Of a DNA stretch of 42,270 nucleotides, positions 38,738-42,270 are shown one piece after another. Below the pieces are notes generated by a model. That model was not told the origin of the DNA. It saw nothing but the letters and a program-made list of their open reading frames with translations, and made no database searches. Position 1 is the first letter of the stretch. Each line of letters opens with the position of its first letter. The stretch comes from Planctomycetota bacterium (GTDB taxonomy: Bacteria; Planctomycetota; UBA8742; JACQVU01; JANLHZ01). The stretch is from contig JANLHZ010000083.1 in assembly GCA_024653775.1 (NCBI GenBank), positions 1 through 42,270 on the forward strand, written 5' to 3'. Both the position numbers and the translations under genes were made by a program.

Positions 38738-38924
38738 TAAATTTCCGTCCTTCGCACCGCCAAGTTTTTCTAAAAAAGTTTTGACTACAACCGGTTTTTT
38801 AGCCTCCGGTAACCGTGTAGCTGTTTGCCTTGACTCGCAGGCAACTCTTATTGCTACCCAAGCGTCCGCTCTATCGCGTGAGTAAATGAGCTCGGTAGCC
38901 CACTCTATCGATTTTTCGTTGCGG

Positions 38925-39164
38925 CTATAATTTAATCGCTACTGCACTCAAATCATCAGAACTAAACTTAAGAAGTTCGATCTTTTCTATGGACTTATTA
39001 TAGGACCACACATCCAACTTGTGAAGATTGTTTAAGTCGCTTTCAGCTAGTTTAGTGTGCGGTGATCCAACAATCCATACTTTAACAGCGTTGATGAAGT
39101 CAGAAGAAGATAGATCGTGGTTTATTGGAAATTCTGTAGCAAATGAAAGCATATACAATTCCAT
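38925..39164 (-). CDS. Doubtful small ORF, possible gene fragment
   Basis: An 79-residue frame (MELYMLSFATEFPINHDLSS ... AVAIKL) in low-GC sequence with no clear ribosome site. Content such as NAVKVWIVGSPHT could be the end of a degraded protein. I would not rely on it as a gene. Confidence 0.2.
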   Translation of the reverse strand: MELYMLSFATEFPINHDLSSSDFINAVKVWIVGSPHTKLAESDLNNLHKLDVWSYNKSIEKIELLKFSSDDLSAVAIKL

Positions 39165-39231
39165 CACGCGACATGCAGGCAAGTTCAATCATAATAAACG
39201 TCAATTGTACTGTTTTTTTTAAAAAAAATAA

Positions 39232-39261
39232 AAAAGCGCCGATGTTACCACCGGCGCTTTT
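39232..39261 (-). terminator. Intrinsic terminator of the flagellin gene
   Basis: On the minus strand, AAAAGCGCCG and CGGCGCTTTT (10-bp arms, 39232-39241 and 39252-39261) form a hairpin followed by TTTTTATTTTTTTT, 37 bp after the flagellin stop. The plus strand also has a short T-run, so it may work in both directions. Confidence 0.92.
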
Positions 39262-39298
39262 GTTAGATCCCTTACATTATGGGTCTTTGCGAAGCGAA

Positions 39299-40996
39299 TT
39301 ACTGGAGGAGAGAGAGAACCGCCTGAGGAATGAGGTTCGCACTCGCCAGCACAGAGGTTCCGGCCTGGAACATGATCTGCGCTTTCGTGAAGTCCGTGGT
39401 CTCGGCTGCGAAGTCGAGATCGCGGATGGAGCTTTCGCTTGCGCTGAGGTTCTGAGCGGCAATCGACAGCGAAGCGATGGCGGTATCCAGAGTATTCTTC
39501 TGGACGCTGCCAAGGAAGCTGCGCATATCGTTTACCTGATCGAGAGCCTCGTCGACGATGAACAGGGCGTTAGCCGCGTTCTCGGTGAGATCGCTTCCCG
39601 CGCCGCTGCGGATGTCCGATAGGAACCCGCCCTGCATCAGGATTCCGTTCGATCCTGCGGTATCGAGCGGATTTTCACGCTCGACGACGCGTCCGAGTTC
39701 GCTGGAACGGAGCGACGAGATCGCGACTGAGACGCGGTCGATGCTGGTGGACTCGGAGTTGATCTGGAAGGTGAGACCAGAGTTCGAGTTGTGCAGCACG
39801 CGGAACTGGATTCCGCTACCCGCGAGACTTCCGCTGATGGAGTTCGTGGCGCTGTTGGACGCGATCTGGTAGAGCCTTTCAGACAGAACGATGTCCGCAT
39901 CGAGGAAGTTCGACGTGACGTGGACCTCGTAGCCGTCAGCCACGACAACCGCGCCGTCGATTCTTGCATCGACGTCATCCCCTGTGTCGGCGGTATAGAA
40001 TCCCTGCTGAACGAGACCCGTGTTGTAGGTTCCGGACGTGGATTCGAAGATACCGACGATACCGACGTTGCTTCCGCTCGCGGTGATGTTCTCGACCGAG
40101 ATGGTCTGATCGCTACCGAAGCCGACGGAGTACAGCGCGAAGCTGAATCCCGTGGCGTCGGTCGCGACGCCGCCCGGCAGATTGACGGGAGCGCTGGACG
40201 CGAAGACGCCTGTAGAACTCGTCGCAGCGTTGACTGCGGTGACGAGATCGCGGATCGTGGCGCCCGACGCGAGAGCGATGTCCTCGGAACCGAGCGAGCC
40301 AGTGATCCTGAGGCTTGCGACCTGACCCGATGAAAGCACGCCCGACGTGGTGTTCGACACGATGACGGTGTTCGACGACACGCGACCGGACTGAGACTTC
40401 GCGCCGGTTGTCGCCGGGCCGCCGCCGGAGACGAGCTTCAACGTCGCGCGGGACGCGAGATCATGCACCTTCAGCTTGAACAGGATCGAGCTCTGGTTGT
40501 TGGCGAAGCGTACGCTACGGACCTTGAGGTCGTCGATGAGCGCGTGCCTGCTGCGAACCTGGAAATCGCTGTCGCCGTTCAGAAGGTTGCGGCTTGCGAA
40601 ACGGGTGGTCACCGCGATGCGATCGATCGCTCCGATCGCGCGGTCGACGGACCTCTGTTCCGCCGCGATCTGTTCCGGGGTGCTCGCGCCCGTGTTCATC
40701 GCGAAGACGATGCTTTCGCGAATTCCGACGAGAAGCGAGTTGACCTCGTTGAGAGCCGCTTCGGAAGTGTTGATGAGATTGACGTCGTTCTGCGCGTTCT
40801 TGATCGACTGCTTGATGCTTCCGATCTGAGTGCGGAGCTGCTCGCTGATGACGAGACCGCTCGGATCGTCGGACGCGCGGTTGATGCGAAGACCGGTGGA
40901 AAGCCTCTCGAGAGACCCCCTCTGCATGCTGTCCGTCCTGTGCAGGTTGCGCAGGGCTTCGAGTGCAGAAATGTTGTTGTTAATTCTTAAACCCAT
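39299..40996 (-). CDS. fliC: Flagellin
   Basis: A 565-residue flagellar filament protein. The N-terminal D0/D1 region (MGLRINNNISALEALRNLHR, SLERLSTGLRINRASDDPSG, LRTQIGSIKQSIKNAQNDVN) and the C-terminal region (SAAQNLSASESSIRDLDFAA, ETTDFTKAQIMFQAGTSVLA, LIPQAVLSLLQ) are standard. The central ~140-430 variable part is long and Ser/Thr/Gly-rich, so the filament surface is elaborate. ATG 40996 follows a modest ribosome site (AAGAAAG). No chaperone fliS or cap fliD is adjacent, so the flagellin gene is isolated from a main flagellar cluster. A strong terminator follows. Confidence 0.97.
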   Translation of the reverse strand: MGLRINNNISALEALRNLHRTDSMQRGSLERLSTGLRINRASDDPSGLVISEQLRTQIGSIKQSIKNAQNDVNLINTSEAALNEVNSLLVGIRESIVFAMNTGASTPEQIAAEQRSVDRAIGAIDRIAVTTRFASRNLLNGDSDFQVRSRHALIDDLKVRSVRFANNQSSILFKLKVHDLASRATLKLVSGGGPATTGAKSQSGRVSSNTVIVSNTTSGVLSSGQVASLRITGSLGSEDIALASGATIRDLVTAVNAATSSTGVFASSAPVNLPGGVATDATGFSFALYSVGFGSDQTISVENITASGSNVGIVGIFESTSGTYNTGLVQQGFYTADTGDDVDARIDGAVVVADGYEVHVTSNFLDADIVLSERLYQIASNSATNSISGSLAGSGIQFRVLHNSNSGLTFQINSESTSIDRVSVAISSLRSSELGRVVERENPLDTAGSNGILMQGGFLSDIRSGAGSDLTENAANALFIVDEALDQVNDMRSFLGSVQKNTLDTAIASLSIAAQNLSASESSIRDLDFAAETTDFTKAQIMFQAGTSVLASANLIPQAVLSLLQ

Positions 40997-41353
40997 GACT
41001 AGATCTTTCTTCCGTGAAAAATTACTCGTGTCTTCCGTGACACTAAACTAGACACCCGCCAAGGCGAACTCCGCCTTTGACGGACAAACGAACCTTCGTG
41101 GCTACGCCCTCTCGAGTCGGTTCTTTCCCGCGTCTTGTCGACATTCCCTGCGTCCGCCGATGCCGCGGCGAATTCGGGTTTTCAGGTAATTCCTGTGCGA
41201 TGCGCTTTTCGGGTCCCGCCTACGAACGCCTGTTCAAGATCGCCCTCCTGCGCGATCTACTTGTCCGTCCCGTCCCGTTTTCAAAGCCTTCATCACTCTA
41301 TCCTCGATGTCATTTCAGATTGCAGATTTCAGATTTGATTCTGTTCCCTGCCT
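40997..41353. other. Upstream region of flagellin, repeats and hairpins
   Basis: No gene. Two 10-bp direct repeats TCTTCCGTGA (41008-41017 and 41031-41040) lie in the probable promoter or leader, the second inside a hairpin GTGTC-TTCCGT-GACAC (41028-41043). AAGGCG-AACTC-CGCCTT (41061-41077) is a further small hairpin. No convincing sigma-28 or sigma-54 site was found. Confidence 0.4.
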
Positions 41354-41719
41354 TCAGCCAAATTTCGCCGCGGGGGAGCTATCCCTTTGCTCCTTCGCGG
41401 CGTCCGAATAAGCCTTTCCCGCCTGCGCCTTAGGCGTCCCGACGATCTGTGTCTCTTCCCCGTCCTCTCCTTCGAGTCCGAGTCTGCGTCTTGCGCCCTG
41501 GAGCGTGAACATTTCATCCTTGAGCAGCTTTTTCACGTTCAGAATGCGATCGACGTCCTCGCTCAGATATTGGCGCTGCTTGCCTTCGCTCCGTCCCACG
41601 TTAAGATATTCCGAGAACGATTTTTCCCAGAACCTCAGCGTGCTCTTCGGAACCCCGGTGAGTTTTTCGACCTGTGAAATGTTAAGAGGAATACTATAGA
41701 GTGCCTGACTCTGGTTCAT
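41354..41719 (-). CDS. MerR-type transcriptional regulator
   Basis: A 121-residue protein with an N-terminal MerR-like winged HTH (~12-80): LNISQVEKLTGVPKSTLRFW, then KQRQYLSEDVDRILNVKKLL and FTLQGARRRL. The C-terminal ~40 residues are low-complexity and charged with no effector-binding cysteines. The ATG at 41719 follows GGAGCG. It faces the flagellin gene in the same direction with 357 bp between them, so a role in its control is possible but not shown. Confidence 0.85.
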   Translation of the reverse strand: MNQSQALYSIPLNISQVEKLTGVPKSTLRFWEKSFSEYLNVGRSEGKQRQYLSEDVDRILNVKKLLKDEMFTLQGARRRLGLEGEDGEETQIVGTPKAQAGKAYSDAAKEQRDSSPAAKFG

Positions 41720-42270
41720 CGCTCGCTCCGTTGTTGCTGCCTATAGAAGACCCCGGAGCGACTGCGGTATTCGATGCGGAGATTTGCAGCGCCGCGAAAA
41801 GCGACGAGAAACCGTCAACGCCGAATGACTGTGAAAGATGCAGTGTAATCACTTCGAACCTCCGTGTTCGCTCCGACTCTCCGTCCTTGGAGAGTCACCC
41901 GATGGATTCGGGAATTTGATAGGTTTCCACCCTCATCGACATTCCTGAAATTTTGCTTTAGCTTTTCTGCAGCTTTTTTTGAAAAATTTTCCGCAGGCTG
42001 GAAAATCTTTCCGTTCGCAGTGTGCCAAGGGCATCATAACGCCGAGGCGCCACGAGTTATCGAAGCTGGCAGAAGCCTCATCATACTACACATTTTCGCC
42101 AGCGTTTATGTTCGCCAGCGTTTATGACGCGCTCGCGCGGACAGCGCTCTTTGTCATTCGGTCCTCTCGTTCTCCGCCTTTTTTGTCCTTCCCGCTTGTT
42201 GCGAGAAAGGATCGAGGGCGCCCTCGGTGGACCCAGGAACTTCGCTCCGCCGGAGAAACTCGACGGCTTC
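41720..42270. other. Intergenic end of window, short repeats only
   Basis: No gene is supported. Small hairpins GACTCTCC-GTCCTT-GGAGAGTC (41875-41896) and CCCGA/TCGGG (about 41898-41912) are present without T-runs, and a 16-bp tandem duplication TTCGCCAGCGTTTATG occupies 42095-42126. Confidence 0.5.
42095..42126 (+). repeat. Tandem 16-bp repeat
   Basis: TTCGCCAGCGTTTATG occurs twice head to tail without mismatch. Confidence 0.9.

Larger units (their letters stand above)
38147..38924. other. Intergenic stretch with repeats, no gene seen
   Basis: A 778-bp AT-variable stretch. It holds copy 5 of the GTGGCAC repeat (38299-38352), a 27-bp palindrome (38456-38482) beside a TTGACA, and the 26-nt repeat copy B (38712-38737). 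Short open frames lack ribosome sites and family similarity. Confidence 0.6.

Noticed and set aside
38542-38784. Small rightward open frame of 80 codons
   Set aside because: No ribosome site, Cys/Arg-rich low-quality translation, and it overlaps a dispersed repeat.
1-42270. CRISPR arrays, tRNA or rRNA genes
   Set aside because: No regularly spaced repeat arrays and no recognisable cloverleaf or rRNA segments were found by eye; a covariance-model scan was not possible.

Overview
The window is about 42 kb of a moderately GC-rich bacterial chromosome carrying about 38 protein-coding genes and no RNA genes that I could recognise. Lipoproteins with lipoboxes, a Wzc-type tyrosine autokinase and a flagellin point to a motile, capsule- or exopolysaccharide-making, Gram-negative-like bacterium. 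GTG and TTG starts, VIT/VWA and carboxypeptidase-regulatory-like surface proteins, and dispersed repeats whose translation contains HGRDARAT suggest an uncultivated lineage near Planctomycetes, Verrucomicrobia, Hydrogenedentota or Sumerlaeota. That placement is an impression from memory, not a demonstrated assignment.

Layout. 0.1-3.9 kb: methionine aminopeptidase, a secreted Xaa-Pro aminopeptidase, then a small leftward accessory cluster (HNH nuclease, membrane-tethered HTH protein with an operator-like inverted repeat, VapB-like antitoxin). 3.5-10.2 kb: a cysteine-cluster protein translationally coupled to a hybrid-like histidine kinase, a 1018-residue cell-envelope protein of repeated beta-sandwich domains, and a one-TM protein with a pseudopilin-like segment. 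10.4-20.2 kb: Wzc-like kinase, RecA, a VIT-VWA-PDZ protein, a stand-alone MshEN (c-di-GMP-type) protein and an unusual HU-HU-receiver-HATPase fusion. 20.2-22.4 kb: a lipoprotein, a small protein behind a clear sigma-54 promoter, and a degenerate polysaccharide deacetylase. 22.6-27.4 kb: RtcB RNA ligase behind a 57-bp perfect palindrome, then a signalling run (small PilZ/HD-GYP-associated-like domain, HDOD, histidine kinase) ending in RsfS. 27.4-28.4 kb: VOC and cupin proteins.

28.5-39.3 kb is the accessory part, with less biased codon use and many broken or repeated pieces. An intact aconitase-family gene is bracketed by remnants of another copy (its 3' end at 28.7 kb; its 5' end plus upstream region at 34.8 kb). 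Between these pieces sit a clostripain-like lipoprotein, a second copy of the 20-kb lipoprotein family, and a MazF-type toxin-antitoxin pair. Immediately after queC come two tandem two-gene modules (a ~105-residue partner plus an UPF0332-like HEPN protein). Each module is bounded by copies of the queC 3' end, with near-identical outer edges and diverged cores. This looks like a cassette array built on the end of queC and is the most promising candidate for an undescribed system here. The last 3 kb hold flagellin, with a strong terminator, and a MerR-type regulator.

All calls come from reading the sequence and recalled family motifs; no database search was run.
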